Shown here: positions 23,540 through 32,107 of the stretch, piece by piece
Numbering within the stretch: the first letter of the stretch is position 1
Layout of the letters: every line of letters starts with the position of its first letter
Assembly (NCBI GenBank): GCA_017554235.1
Contig: JAFZIV010000059.1
Location: 1 to 34,898 of the forward strand
Length of the DNA stretch: 34,898 nucleotides
Direction of reading: 5' to 3'
Origin: Selenomonadaceae bacterium
GTDB taxonomy: Bacteria; Bacillota; Negativicutes; Selenomonadales; Selenomonadaceae
Translations under genes and position numbers: made by a program
Notes under the pieces: model-generated
Told to the model about the DNA's origin: nothing
The model's input: the letters and a program-made list of their open reading frames with translations, nothing else
The model's database searches: none

Positions 23540-23562
23540 ATAATTTTTCAAGGAGGATTAAA

Positions 23563-23991
23563 ATGGATTGGAAAGTTTTTCCTGCTAATAAAGAAAATTA
23601 TTATTCAATGCTTGATTATGTCATAGAAATCGCGGAAAAAAATAATATTCCCGAAGAAAAATTGATGAGTTTGGAATTGGGATTTGAGGAAGCCGCGTCA
23701 AATGTAATAAATTATGCTTACGGTGATAAGAGCGGAAAAATTTTTATTCGTGCGTATTGCGAAGGAGAAAATTTTTTTATAGAATTAAAGGACAGCGGGA
23801 AAAAATTTAATCCTTTGGACGTTGATGTTAAAGATAAAAATTTTCCGAAGGACTTGGACGACGCTCAAATTGGCGGATTCGGAATTATGTTTATGCACCA
23901 AATTTTTGATGAGATAAATTATAATTATTGCAAAGAAGGCAAAATATTTTACAACTGGTTAAAGATGTGCATTAAAATTAATAAGGAGTGA
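23563..23991 (+). CDS. RsbW/SpoIIAB-like anti-sigma serine kinase
   Basis: A 142-residue HATPase_c kinase. N-box ELGFEEAASNVINYAYGD, then IELKDSGKKFNPLDV and the glycine-rich ATP lid GGFGIMFMHQIFDEI. In partner switching it binds either a target (often a sigma factor) or an unphosphorylated STAS protein, which it phosphorylates. The ATG follows AAGGAGG. It lies 23 bases after the phosphatase and 5 bases before the STAS gene, so the three are an operon. Confidence 0.93.
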   Translation: MDWKVFPANKENYYSMLDYVIEIAEKNNIPEEKLMSLELGFEEAASNVINYAYGDKSGKIFIRAYCEGENFFIELKDSGKKFNPLDVDVKDKNFPKDLDDAQIGGFGIMFMHQIFDEINYNYCKEGKIFYNWLKMCIKINKE

Positions 23992-23996
23992 TTTAG

Positions 23997-24329
23997 TTGG
24001 AAAAAATGCTTAGTTTTGCCGAAAGTGAAAAAAATGGCTGGAAAATTTTGTCGGCTATCGGAAAAATTGATACCGTTACTGCGAGTGAAGCTGAAAAAAT
24101 TTGTTTGGAAACTTTGAAAAAAAATAATAAGCTTGCGATTGATTTTTCCGAGTTGAATTATATTTCAAGTGCCGGCTTGAGGATTTTATTACTTTTGGCA
24201 AAGTCGGCGAAAAAAGAAAAAAAATCTTTTGCGATATTTGGAGCTGTCGGCAGAATCGCAAATGTTTTATCGGCGTCAGGAACTGATATGCTCATCACGA
24301 TTTACAAAAGCAGTGACGAATTACCTTGA
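23997..24329 (+). CDS. STAS-domain anti-sigma factor antagonist (RsbV/SpoIIAA-like)
   Basis: A 110-residue STAS protein. The phosphorylation site region is DFSELNYISSAGLRILLLLAK (serine at 57 or 58, shown in two overlapping family positions). The start is TTG at 23997 after AAGGAGTG; the gene starts 5 bases after the kinase stop. With the phosphatase and kinase it completes a partner-switching module. No sigma factor or other output gene follows in the same unit; the next gene is a diguanylate cyclase with a separate promoter region. Confidence 0.93.
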   Translation: MEKMLSFAESEKNGWKILSAIGKIDTVTASEAEKICLETLKKNNKLAIDFSELNYISSAGLRILLLLAKSAKKEKKSFAIFGAVGRIANVLSASGTDMLITIYKSSDELP

Positions 24330-24362
24330 TTCCAACGTAGAATAATTTTTCATTAAATATTT

Positions 24363-24401
24363 GTGTACACTTTATCGATTTTGATTTAAAATAGTGTACA
24401 C
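24363..24401 (+). promoter_or_regulatory. Two GTGTACAC palindromes flanking a candidate promoter
   Basis: GTGTACAC occurs at 24363-24370 and again at 24394-24401, centres 31 bases apart (about three helical turns). Between them lies a TAAAAT -10-like box (24387-24392). Its -35 position (TGTACA, 24364-24369) falls inside the first palindrome, while the second follows the -10. This is the geometry of a repressor operator pair controlling the diguanylate cyclase gene. The regulator is unknown. Confidence 0.6.
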
Positions 24402-24425
24402 GAATTTTTTTTGGCGGTGATAAGC

Positions 24426-25370
24426 TTGGAAGAAGATACAGATTTTATTCACAGCAAAATTTTGCATGAAATTTCAGATGGCGTGATTTATTTGCAAGAA
24501 GGAAAAATTTTGTATGTGAACTTGGCAACTCTTGAAATTCTCGATAAAAAAATGGAAGATTTAATCGGAAAGCCATTTGCCGGAGCTTTTTTGGAATATA
24601 GCGAAAATGACGATTTTAATCAAATGTTGCTCGACGTTGTTTACGACGATACGCAAGACCACGAAAAAATTGTTCAATATTTTACCGGCGAAAAAATGAA
24701 AACTTTGCACATAAAAACGTCCGCGATTCATTCCGAAAATTTTGGGATAGTAATTTTGATGGACGATTTAACGGAGTTAATGAAATTACGCGAAGTTGCT
24801 TTGGATTTTGAAAATATTAAGAAAATTAATGAGCAACTTAGTAAGGCGCGAGATTTCTACAAAAAAAATTCCGAGATTGATAAATTGACTGGCTTGTTAA
24901 ATAAAATTGCGTTTGAGAAAATTTGTAAAAGAACTTTGAAAACGTTTTCTCAAGAGGATACGGCGGCATTTTTCGTTATAGATTTAGATTATTTCAAGGA
25001 GGCGAATGATACTTACGGACATCAATTTGGCGATGAGATTTTGAAAAAATTTTCTATGTCGCTTAAAAAACTTTTTGTGAGAGACAGTTTTATTGGAAGA
25101 TTCGGCGGCGATGAATTTGTAATTTTGTTGGAAAAAGTTTCTGACGAAAATTTTGTAGTTGATAAGGCGAAAAAAATTTGTGAAATTGCCTCGACAATGA
25201 TAATTGACGACCAAAAAGTAAGATTATCAGCGAGTATAGGAATTGTGATTTTTAGCGGTTCAGAAAAAGATTATGATAAAATTTTTGAAACGGCGGATAA
25301 ATCAGTTTACATTGTGAAAAGTCACGGCAAAAATGGTTTCAGCATAAATTTATCTGATAAAAATCCATAA
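24426..25370 (+). CDS. PAS-GGDEF diguanylate cyclase
   Basis: About 314 residues from TTG at 24426, chosen for GGCGGTGA just upstream; a TTG at 24411 is the alternative. A PAS-like sensor (about 12-115, ISDGVIYLQEGKILYVNLATLEIL) is followed by a coiled linker and a GGDEF domain. That domain shows DKLTGLLNKIAFE, FFVIDLDYFKEANDTYGHQFGDEIL, the intact active site RFGGDEFVILLE (GGDEF 227-231) and RLSASIGIVIF. It should make c-di-GMP from two GTP. The inhibitory RxxD I-site at its usual place is absent (VRDSFIG). No membrane helix is seen, so it is cytoplasmic. The neighbouring partner-switching genes suggest, but do not prove, a functional link. Confidence 0.93.
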   Translation: MEEDTDFIHSKILHEISDGVIYLQEGKILYVNLATLEILDKKMEDLIGKPFAGAFLEYSENDDFNQMLLDVVYDDTQDHEKIVQYFTGEKMKTLHIKTSAIHSENFGIVILMDDLTELMKLREVALDFENIKKINEQLSKARDFYKKNSEIDKLTGLLNKIAFEKICKRTLKTFSQEDTAAFFVIDLDYFKEANDTYGHQFGDEILKKFSMSLKKLFVRDSFIGRFGGDEFVILLEKVSDENFVVDKAKKICEIASTMIIDDQKVRLSASIGIVIFSGSEKDYDKIFETADKSVYIVKSHGKNGFSINLSDKNP

Positions 25371-25393
25371 AATTTATAGAGGAGAGAAAAATT

Positions 25394-26452
25394 TTGGGAA
25401 TTAAATTTAACAGCGCGGGAGAAAGTCACGGTAAACAATTAATTTGCATCGTTGAAGGTTTACCCGCAGGATTGAAAGTCAGCAGTGAATTTATCAACGC
25501 AGATTTAAAACGGCGTCAAAGTGGTTACGGGCGCGGCGACCGTATGAAAATTGAATCAGATAAAGTTATTTTTGCGTCGGGCATACGTTTTGGTGAAACG
25601 ATTGGCAGTCCGATAACTTTGATTGTTGAAAATCGCGACTGGGAAAATTGGACGGATAAAATGAGTACGGAAGGTTTTCCCTACGGAGAAAAAGTTACCA
25701 ATGCCAGACCCGGTCACGCAGATTTAACGGGAGTTTTAAAATATAACCGCGCAGATATTCGTGATATTTTAGAAAGATCAAGTGCTCGTGAAACTGCTAT
25801 GCGTGTTGCGGCAGGTGCTTTATGCAAAATTTTTCTCAAAGAATGCGGCGTTGAAATTTCAAGCAAAGTTTTGGACGAAGAAAATATTAAACGCCGTATC
25901 GATGACGCTAAATCACGCGGAGATACAGTCGGCGGAATTTTTGAAGTTATGATAACCGGCGTGCCTTTAGGTCTTGGCAGTCATATTCAATGGGATAAAA
26001 AACTTGACGCGAAATTTGCGGCGGCGTTTATGTCAATTCAAGCGGTTAAAGGCGTTGAGATTGGTGACGGCTTTGATAACGCGAAAAAATTTGGAAGTGA
26101 AGTCCACGACGAAATTTTTGTCAACGCCGATAAAAAAATTTTCCGCAAGACTAATCGCGCAGGCGGCATTGAAGGCGGTATGAGTAATGGCGAACCAATT
26201 ATTATTCGCGCTGCAATGAAACCGATTCCAACTTTGATGAAACCTTTGCAGACGATTGACATTGAAACAAAACTTCCCACCACTGCCAGCAAGGAACGTA
26301 GCGATACTTGCGCGATATGGGCGGCGGCCGTTGTCGGCGAAGCAATGGCGGCTATTGTGACTGCAGATGCGATTGTTGATAAATTTGGCGGCGACGCACT
26401 TTGTGATACTTTGCAAAGTTTGAAAAATTATCGTGAAAGAGTTGCTATTTAG
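25394..26452 (+). CDS. aroC: Chorismate synthase
   Basis: FMN-dependent conversion of 5-enolpyruvylshikimate-3-phosphate to chorismate. The 352-residue length is right. Visible: FNSAGESHGKQL, RRQSGYGRGDRM, RPGHADLTGVLKYN, RDILERSSARETAMRVAAGA, GIEGGMSNGEPI and RSDTCAIWAAAVVGEA. The start is TTG at 25394 after GGAGAG. It stands alone without other shikimate genes. Its last eight bases overlap the convergent histidine kinase gene. Confidence 0.97.
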   Translation: MGIKFNSAGESHGKQLICIVEGLPAGLKVSSEFINADLKRRQSGYGRGDRMKIESDKVIFASGIRFGETIGSPITLIVENRDWENWTDKMSTEGFPYGEKVTNARPGHADLTGVLKYNRADIRDILERSSARETAMRVAAGALCKIFLKECGVEISSKVLDEENIKRRIDDAKSRGDTVGGIFEVMITGVPLGLGSHIQWDKKLDAKFAAAFMSIQAVKGVEIGDGFDNAKKFGSEVHDEIFVNADKKIFRKTNRAGGIEGGMSNGEPIIIRAAMKPIPTLMKPLQTIDIETKLPTTASKERSDTCAIWAAAVVGEAMAAIVTADAIVDKFGGDALCDTLQSLKNYRERVAI

Positions 26453-27875
26453 CCAACGGAATACTAAGAGTAAAAGTTGTTCCTTCCCCCAAAGTGCTTA
26501 CGATATTAATTTTTATGCTGTGGGCGTCGGCAATTTCTTTCGCGATAGAAAGCCCAATTCCGCTACCTTCCGCCTGCTTAACAAAATTATCTTCAATAAG
26601 GCGAACTCCGCGCTGAAAAATCTTATCAAAATTTTCTTTAGCAATTCCAATTCCGGTATCGATAATGCTCACCAAAATTTTGTCGTCTCTTATTACGGAA
26701 TTTAACTGAACTTTTCCACCTTCAGGCGTGTATTTAATCGCGTTGTCAAGAAAAATTCTAATAAGTTGCAAAATTGCCGTCTTGTCTCCGTAAATCTGCG
26801 CGGAATCATTTTGAATTAAATGCATTTCGTGATTATGAAAAGTTGTATTTTCGCGTTGAAAGGCTGTTTCGACAACCTCCGACAATTCAAAAACTTTCTT
26901 GTGAAATTTTAATTCTTTTTTTAAATTAATCGGACTGGGACGCAAATTTTTCAGTAGAGTTTGTATATTCTGCGTCTCGTCACGAATCGCCTCAAGACTT
27001 TCATCACGCAGTTTTATATCAGTCTTACCAAATTTTTCTAAAACTTCGACGTAACCTTCAATAATCGTCAAAGGCTTACGAAGTTCGTGCGACGCGTCTG
27101 ACACAAATTTTTTATGTTCGGAAATATCGCCCTGCATACGATCAAGCATTTCATTAAAAGTTTTGGCAAGTTCAGATATTTCATCATTTGCAGGCGGAAC
27201 AGGTATTCTTTCTTTGACGCGTTCACTTTCATTTTCTGTAGAAATTTTCTCTGCAAGTCGTGTAATATTTTTTATCGGCAACAAAACTTTGTGACTTATA
27301 AAGCGACTTATCCTAATCGCGGCAACCACGCTCAATAAGTCAACGATAATCATAAAAATTCCTAAATCATCAAAAATATTTTTCTGTGAAGTAATTGTCC
27401 TGTAAAAATAAAAGATTAAATATTGTCCCGACTTATAAAAACTGATGTCTGCGCGGTAAATAATCGCGTTATTTATTTTCGCCATTTTTAAAGTCTCATC
27501 AGCTAAAATCGGCGGGTCTTGTATAATATTTTTTTCAAACATTTCATTGGTCGGATAATTTATTTCGTCTGTGTCAAAAAGCAAATTTCCTTTCTCGTCA
27601 TAAACTCTAAGCACAACGCCTGACACAAGGATTTTATGTATAGAATGAAAAATTAAAGCGTCCGGATATTTGTCAGATTCCTCCAAAATTTTTCGTGCAT
27701 TTTCGATACTGTGTTCAATGGTCGCTTCTGCAGGATGGTATAGAGCGTAAGAAATGCTAAGCCACATTACAAAATTTGTCATGGCAATCAAGGCGATAAA
27801 AAATACACTACAAATTAAAGTTATTTTTGTAGAAATACTTTTAATCCCGAACCAACTGCGAATTTCATTGAACAT
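26445..27875 (-). CDS. Orphan membrane sensor histidine kinase
   Basis: A 476-residue two-component kinase. TM1 (about 18-45) and TM2 (about 171-190) flank a ~125-residue extracytoplasmic sensor. A HAMP domain (about 190-245) follows, then HisKA with phospho-acceptor His263 in VSDASHELRKPLTIIEGY. The HATPase shows N-box IFLDNAIKYTPEGG, DTGIGIAKENF and GSGIGLSIAKEIAD. The phosphate box has Lys where SHELRTPL is usual. No response regulator lies next to it, so it is an orphan within this window. The ATG follows AAGGACGG on the minus strand. Transcription is divergent from gyrA and convergent with aroC (8-base overlap). Confidence 0.94.
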   Translation of the reverse strand: MFNEIRSWFGIKSISTKITLICSVFFIALIAMTNFVMWLSISYALYHPAEATIEHSIENARKILEESDKYPDALIFHSIHKILVSGVVLRVYDEKGNLLFDTDEINYPTNEMFEKNIIQDPPILADETLKMAKINNAIIYRADISFYKSGQYLIFYFYRTITSQKNIFDDLGIFMIIVDLLSVVAAIRISRFISHKVLLPIKNITRLAEKISTENESERVKERIPVPPANDEISELAKTFNEMLDRMQGDISEHKKFVSDASHELRKPLTIIEGYVEVLEKFGKTDIKLRDESLEAIRDETQNIQTLLKNLRPSPINLKKELKFHKKVFELSEVVETAFQRENTTFHNHEMHLIQNDSAQIYGDKTAILQLIRIFLDNAIKYTPEGGKVQLNSVIRDDKILVSIIDTGIGIAKENFDKIFQRGVRLIEDNFVKQAEGSGIGLSIAKEIADAHSIKINIVSTLGEGTTFTLSIPLAK

Positions 27876-27911
27876 AAAATTTGTCCGTCCTTGTTCAAAA
27901 TTTTTAAATCA

Positions 27912-27939
27912 ATTATATCAAAAAATTTTTGCCGCGCAA
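27912..27939 (-). promoter_or_regulatory. Promoter for the histidine kinase
   Basis: Minus strand TTGCGC (27939-27934), a 16-base spacer and TATAAT (27917-27912) preceded by TGA, an extended -10. It is about 37 bases upstream of the start codon. Confidence 0.7.
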
Positions 27940-28000
27940 TAAAAAACGTAACCTATAAGATTATTTAAAAAATTGTTCTCAATGCTCAATTTGCGGGAAA

Positions 28001-28029
28001 TTAGACTTTTTCAGAAATTGTGTTATAAT
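28001..28029 (+). promoter_or_regulatory. Promoter for gyrA
   Basis: TTAGAC (28001-28006), a 17-base spacer and TATAAT (28024-28029) preceded by TGT. A second TATAAT lies at 28035-28040. The start codon follows 60 bases downstream. Confidence 0.7.
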
Positions 28030-28088
28030 TATCGTATAATTGGAGCTAATCCCTAAAAGCCTAGAGCTAAATAAATGAGGTGTATGTA

Positions 28089-30533
28089 TTGAGTGAACTT
28101 TTTACGGGGAAAATTTTACCCGTCAACCTTGAACATGAAATGAAATTTTCTTACATAGATTATGCAATGTCCGTCATTGTATCGCGAGCAATTCCTGATG
28201 TGCGCGACGGCTTAAAGCCTGTTCACCGCAGAATTTTGTACGCGATGCAGGAAGCAGGCATGACGAGTACCAAGCCTTATAAAAAATCTGCGCGTATCGT
28301 CGGTGAAGTTTTAGGTAAATATCATCCGCACGGCGATACTTCCGTTTATGATGCGATTGTAAGAATGGCGCAAGATTTTTCAATGCGTTATACGCTTGCT
28401 GACGGACACGGTAACTTTGGATCTGTTGACGGAGACCCCGCCGCTGCCATGCGTTATACTGAAGTGCGTATGTCAAAAATTTCCGAATTGATGTTGCAGG
28501 ACATTGACAAGGAAACTGTTGACTTTGTACCCAACTACGATGAATCTTTAAAAGAGCCGTCCGTTTTACCTTCAAAATTTCCACAGCTTTTAGTCAACGG
28601 AACTTCCGGCATTGCGGTTGGTATGGCAACAAATATTCCGCCGCATAATATGGGCGAAGTTATCGACGCAACTTTACTGTTGATTGACAATCCCGAAGCT
28701 GAACTCGGCGACTTAATGGAAAAAATTCAAGGTCCTGATTTCCCGACTGCCGCGCAGATTTTGGGCAACGAAGGAATTGTTGACGCTTATCGAACAGGAC
28801 GCGGCTTGATTAAAATGCGTGCCAAAACTGAAATTGATACTCTGCCCAATGGTAAACCGCGAATTATTGTTACGGAACTTCCCTACCAAGTCAACAAGGC
28901 GCGTCTGATTGAAAAAATTGCTGACCTTGCTCGCGACAAAACTATCGAAGGCATTACAGATTTGCGCGACGAATCAGACCGCGAAGGTATGCGAATCGTT
29001 ATGGAATTGCGCAAAGACATTAACCCGCAAATTATTTTGAATCAACTTTTCAAGCATACTCAAATGCAAGATTCTTTCGGCGTGATAATGTTGGCACTCG
29101 TCAACGGCAAGCCGGAAGTTTTGACGTTAAAGCAAGTTCTTCAACATTACATCAGACATCAAGAAGAAATTGTAACGCGCAGGACAAATTTTGAACTTGA
29201 AAAGGCGAAGGCTCGCGCCCACATTTTGGAAGGCTTGAATACGGCGATTGATAACCTTGACGCAGTTATTAAAATCGTTCGCGAAAGTGAAACCGTTGGC
29301 GAAGCTAAAAATCAGCTTACAGAAAAATTTGGACTTAGCGATATTCAAGCGCAGGCAATTCTTGATTTACGTCTGCAGAAATTGACGGGGCTTGAACGTG
29401 AAAAAATTGAAACTGAATTGAGATTCGTTAAAGCGGCTATTGAAAAGTTTAATGAAATTCTTGGCGACGAAAATAAAATTTTGGAGATTATTAAATCTGA
29501 ACTGCTTGCCGTCAAAGAAAAATTTAACGATGAACGCAGAACTGAAATTATTCGTGAGGAAGTTCAACTTAAATTTGACGAAGAAGATTTAATTCACGAC
29601 GATGACATTGTAGTTACGTTGACGCGCGGAGGTTACGTCAAGAGAATTGCGCTTTCAACTTACAAAAATCAAAAGCGCGGCGGTATCGGCGTAACCGGTA
29701 TGAGTACTAAGGCGGAAGATATTGTCGAACATATTTTGATAACGACGAATCATCACACGATTTTATTTTTCACAAATCGCGGACGAGTTTTCCCACTCAA
29801 AGCCTATCAGATTGTCGAATCAAGCCGCGTTGCTAAAGGCGTTCATATCGGAAATTTAATTCCAGTTGAAGGTGACGAGTTAGTAACCGCGCTGATTAAA
29901 GTTAAAGACTTCGATCCGACACGTTATCTTTTTATGGCGACTAAGAAAGGTCTTGTCAAAAAAACTCAACTGTCAGAATTTAATGCGACGGCTAAACGCG
30001 GTGTAATTGCAATTAAATTACAAAAGGGCGATGAACTTATTGGCGTAAAGTTTACGGAGGGCGAACGCTATGTAATTCTCGGCACGGCAAAAGGTAAAGC
30101 GATTGTCTTTGCTGAAGAAGAAGTCCGCGCGTTAAGTCGAGCTACGCAAGGTGTACGCGGCATAAAGTTAAGCAAGGGCGATTACGTTGTAGGTATGGAC
30201 AAACTTAGCGATGATGCGGAACTTTTGACGGTTAGCGCAGAAGGTTACGGCAAACGTACGCCGACTTCAGAATATCGCCCGCAAGCTCGCGGCGGCGTTG
30301 GTATTATCAATATGAAGGTTACGGAAAAAACCGGCGACGTTATCGGAATTAAAGTTGTTCGTCCCGACCGCGATTTACTTTTAATCACGACGGAAGGGCT
30401 TGTAATTCGCACAAATGTTTCCGACATTTCCGTTATCAGCCGCAACACGCAAGGCGTTATGTTGATGAAGACGAAACCTGATGATAAAGTTGCCGCGCTT
30501 GCTACGGTTGTATCAAAAACGGACGAAGGCTGA
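28089..30533 (+). CDS. gyrA: DNA gyrase subunit A
   Basis: The strand-cutting subunit of the type IIA topoisomerase that introduces negative supercoils. The start is TTG at 28089, seven bases after TGAGGTGT; a GTG at 28080 overlaps the ribosome site itself. The protein is 814 residues. [14 protein letters not shown], the catalytic Tyr123 in [10 protein letters not shown], and six C-terminal beta-pinwheel blades beginning with the GyrA box [10 protein letters not shown] (QRRGGRG family) are visible; the box marks it as gyrase rather than topoisomerase IV. The quinolone-pocket residues read GDTSVYD, with Thr at the E. coli Ser83 position and Asp kept at 87. gyrB is not adjacent in this window. 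A terminator follows. Confidence 0.96.
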   Translation: MSELFTGKILPVNLEHEMKFSYIDYAMSVIVSRAIPDVRDGLKPVHRRILYAMQEAGMTSTKPYKKSARIVGEVLGKYHPHGDTSVYDAIVRMAQDFSMRYTLADGHGNFGSVDGDPAAAMRYTEVRMSKISELMLQDIDKETVDFVPNYDESLKEPSVLPSKFPQLLVNGTSGIAVGMATNIPPHNMGEVIDATLLLIDNPEAELGDLMEKIQGPDFPTAAQILGNEGIVDAYRTGRGLIKMRAKTEIDTLPNGKPRIIVTELPYQVNKARLIEKIADLARDKTIEGITDLRDESDREGMRIVMELRKDINPQIILNQLFKHTQMQDSFGVIMLALVNGKPEVLTLKQVLQHYIRHQEEIVTRRTNFELEKAKARAHILEGLNTAIDNLDAVIKIVRESETVGEAKNQLTEKFGLSDIQAQAILDLRLQKLTGLEREKIETELRFVKAAIEKFNEILGDENKILEIIKSELLAVKEKFNDERRTEIIREEVQLKFDEEDLIHDDDIVVTLTRGGYVKRIALSTYKNQKRGGIGVTGMSTKAEDIVEHILITTNHHTILFFTNRGRVFPLKAYQIVESSRVAKGVHIGNLIPVEGDELVTALIKVKDFDPTRYLFMATKKGLVKKTQLSEFNATAKRGVIAIKLQKGDELIGVKFTEGERYVILGTAKGKAIVFAEEEVRALSRATQGVRGIKLSKGDYVVGMDKLSDDAELLTVSAEGYGKRTPTSEYRPQARGGVGIINMKVTEKTGDVIGIKVVRPDRDLLLITTEGLVIRTNVSDISVISRNTQGVMLMKTKPDDKVAALATVVSKTDEG

Positions 30534-30559
30534 TTTATTTTTTAACGCAAAAAAATTTT

Positions 30560-30587
30560 CCCCCAGCAAATTGTTGGGGGATTTTTT
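30560..30587 (+). terminator. Rho-independent terminator after gyrA
   Basis: CCCCCAGCA (30560-30568) pairs with TGTTGGGGG (30572-30580) with one G-U, followed by A and six T. Confidence 0.9.
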
Positions 30588-30602
30588 ATTGTCGAAAAAT
30601 AT

Positions 30603-31289
30603 TTATCTTTTTAAAGCAGGGTCTGATACATTATTAGCGGCAAAGGCGGCGGCTCTATCTCGACAGGTCGCACACTTCCCGCAAGGAACTTCTCCACGCT
30701 CGTAACAGCTCCATGTCAATTCATACGGTGCATTAAGTTCAAGACCGGTTTTTACAACGTCCGCCTTTGTCATTCCGAGAAACGGCGCGACGATTTTTAT
30801 TTTGCCGTAAGTTCCAATGTTGATAGCGTCATTCATAGAACGAATAAAATTTTCACTGCAATCAGCATAAGCGTTTACGGCACTGTCGTCTTGATGAACA
30901 CCTATAAAAATTTCTGCGTCACTGCCGTTAAAAATTCCGTCTGTAAAACTTGCCGCCATTGACAGCATTAAACCGTTGCGAAAAGGTACGTAGGTATCGA
31001 CACGAGGATTTTTTTTAACCTGTTCACCGTAAGTTGTCGGCTCAAGATTTTTCGTCGAAGTATTCATTAACGCCGAATCAGAATAGCGCATAACCTGCGC
31101 GGCATCAAATTCATAATGTTTCACGCCGTAATATGCGGCAATTTTTTTTGCGCAGGACAATTCTTTTTCGTGACGTTGACCGTAAAAAATCGAAACAGCT
31201 ACAACATTTTCACGCCCAAATTTTTTTATCGCAATGGCAAGACAAGTCGTTGAATCAAGCCCGCCGCTTAAAAGTACTGTTGCTTTCAT
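30603..31289 (-). CDS. queC: 7-cyano-7-deazaguanine (preQ0) synthase
   Basis: ATP-dependent formation of preQ0 from 7-carboxy-7-deazaguanine, for queuosine tRNA modification. A 228-residue PP-loop enzyme: LLSGGLDSTTCLAIA near the start, FYGQRHEKEL, VPFRNGLMLSMAASF, IFIGVHQDDSAVNAYADC and the zinc site SCYERGEVPCGKCATC. The ATG directly abuts the stop of the zinc-ribbon gene upstream, so they are cotranscribed. The ribosome site GGCGGCGA lies within that gene's end. No queD, queE or queF is seen here. Confidence 0.97.
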   Translation of the reverse strand: MKATVLLSGGLDSTTCLAIAIKKFGRENVVAVSIFYGQRHEKELSCAKKIAAYYGVKHYEFDAAQVMRYSDSALMNTSTKNLEPTTYGEQVKKNPRVDTYVPFRNGLMLSMAASFTDGIFNGSDAEIFIGVHQDDSAVNAYADCSENFIRSMNDAINIGTYGKIKIVAPFLGMTKADVVKTGLELNAPYELTWSCYERGEVPCGKCATCRDRAAAFAANNVSDPALKR

Positions 31290-31736
31290 TCAAAATCGCC
31301 GCCCAAAAAATTTATTCTTAATTCGCGGAACAATTATCAAAACTATTATGCCGACAGCTAAAACTGCAAAGAAAAGCGGCAATGCTACGAAAAATACAAA
31401 TGCCAACAATAAAAGAAAAATTACTCCGGCAATGATTCTGGAAAGAATATTTCCGCTGAAAATTCCGTTTATAAATTTAATTAAAAGATTGGAAAAAATA
31501 TTTGTTCCGCCGAAATTTACGAAGGTACTTTGCCCGTAAGAATTATGCTCCGAATCTGAATGGCGGTCTTTATAATTTTTCCCGTCAGAATCAACGTCAA
31601 TAGTCACGCCGCCATTATAAAAATTTTTTTCTGCTTTGCTCATCTCGCGGACAGTATCTTCCTCAATGTTATCAAATCCGCAAAAATTACAACGCGTAGA
31701 ATTACCAAGCTCTTTGCCGCACCGTCGACATTTCAT
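31290..31736 (-). CDS. Zinc-ribbon membrane protein
   Basis: About 148 residues. An N-terminal zinc ribbon (MKCRRCGKELGNSTRCNFCGFD, two CxxC pairs, quoted in part) is followed by a polar segment. One Gly/Asn-rich amphipathic stretch then leads to two close hydrophobic helices (about 103-142) and a basic end (RIKNKFFGRRF). It is probably an inner-membrane protein with its ribbon in the cytoplasm. ATG at 31736 or GTG at 31739 could start it; neither has a strong ribosome site, and the GC-rich hairpin region lies directly upstream. It is cotranscribed with queC. I do not assign a function. Confidence 0.72.
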   Translation of the reverse strand: MKCRRCGKELGNSTRCNFCGFDNIEEDTVREMSKAEKNFYNGGVTIDVDSDGKNYKDRHSDSEHNSYGQSTFVNFGGTNIFSNLLIKFINGIFSGNILSRIIAGVIFLLLLAFVFFVALPLFFAVLAVGIIVLIIVPRIKNKFFGRRF

Positions 31737-31743
31737 CACATAT

Positions 31744-31786
31744 GCGCGGCGGATACCCCCTTTTAGCTGTGGGGAGGAAGCCGCGC
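31744..31786 (-). repeat. Long GC-rich imperfect hairpin
   Basis: GCGCGGC (31744-31750) pairs with GCCGCGC (31780-31786), and inside it CCCC (31757-31760) pairs with GGGG (31771-31774). On the minus strand the inner part reads TTCCTCCCC...GGGGGTATCC. This resembles the hairpin ends of IS200/IS605-type elements as I remember them, but no transposase is present. It is just upstream of the zinc-ribbon start and could also affect its translation. Confidence 0.5.
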
Positions 31787-31821
31787 TCCACCACCTTTAA
31801 AAATTTTTTCGCCTGAAGGCG

Positions 31822-31865
31822 AGCGGGCTTAATAGCTGCTAACATAAAGCAGCCCCCCGCCCGCT
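31822..31865 (-). other. Two-stage hairpin downstream of the structured RNA
   Basis: AGCGGGC (31822-31828) pairs with GCCCGCT (31859-31865), enclosing GCTGCT (31835-31840) and AGCAGC (31848-31853). On the minus strand it directly follows the candidate RNA. A small CGCC-TTCA-GGCG hairpin and AAAAAATTTTT come next. Together they may form the 3' end of the RNA, though there is no classical terminator. Confidence 0.5.
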
Positions 31866-32101
31866 AGGGTAGTAATCCTTCGCCAATGTTATCCCACAGT
31901 TTTTGTCTACAGCACTGCCCTTACCCCTCAGGACTGTTTAACCATAAACCGCAGAGCGGCAGATTAGGATTAACGTCCGCCGGTGCCTATATATTTGCGG
32001 GTAACGTAGTTTAAAACTGAGGCTAGTCAATCAGGGCTGGAAAAGCCACCGCATTTATGCGTGGGGTTATTGACCGGAATACACCTCCAAATTTTTTTGG
32101 C
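31866..32101 (-). ncRNA. Highly structured non-coding RNA, possibly raiA-motif-like
   Basis: This GC-rich island in an AT-rich genome has no coding potential on either strand and lies just downstream of a minus-strand promoter. Several helices are visible. ATTGAC (32069-32074) pairs with GTCAAT (32026-32031), closing a CGCA/TGCG hairpin. CCTCAG (31926-31931) pairs with CTGAGG (32017-32022), and TTACCC (31921-31926) with GGGTAA (31999-32004), in pseudoknot order. GGCAGA (31958-31963) pairs with TCCGCC (31976-31981). That last stem has an A-C mismatch on the plus strand but a G-U pair on the minus strand, supporting the minus strand as RNA. Size (~220-240) and complexity recall the raiA motif; that name is a guess from memory. 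It is not RNase P, tmRNA or SRP by their signature sequences. The 3' end is uncertain. Confidence 0.6.
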
Positions 32102-32107
32102 AAGTTA

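Noticed and set aside
28335-28345. Quinolone-resistance mutation in gyrA
   Set aside because: Thr at the Ser83-equivalent position is probably a lineage-normal residue; without susceptible relatives it cannot be called a resistance change.
31740-32101. RNase P RNA, tmRNA, SRP RNA or a cobalamin riboswitch
   Set aside because: I could not find their signature sequences on either strand, and the neighbouring genes do not fit a cobalamin switch.
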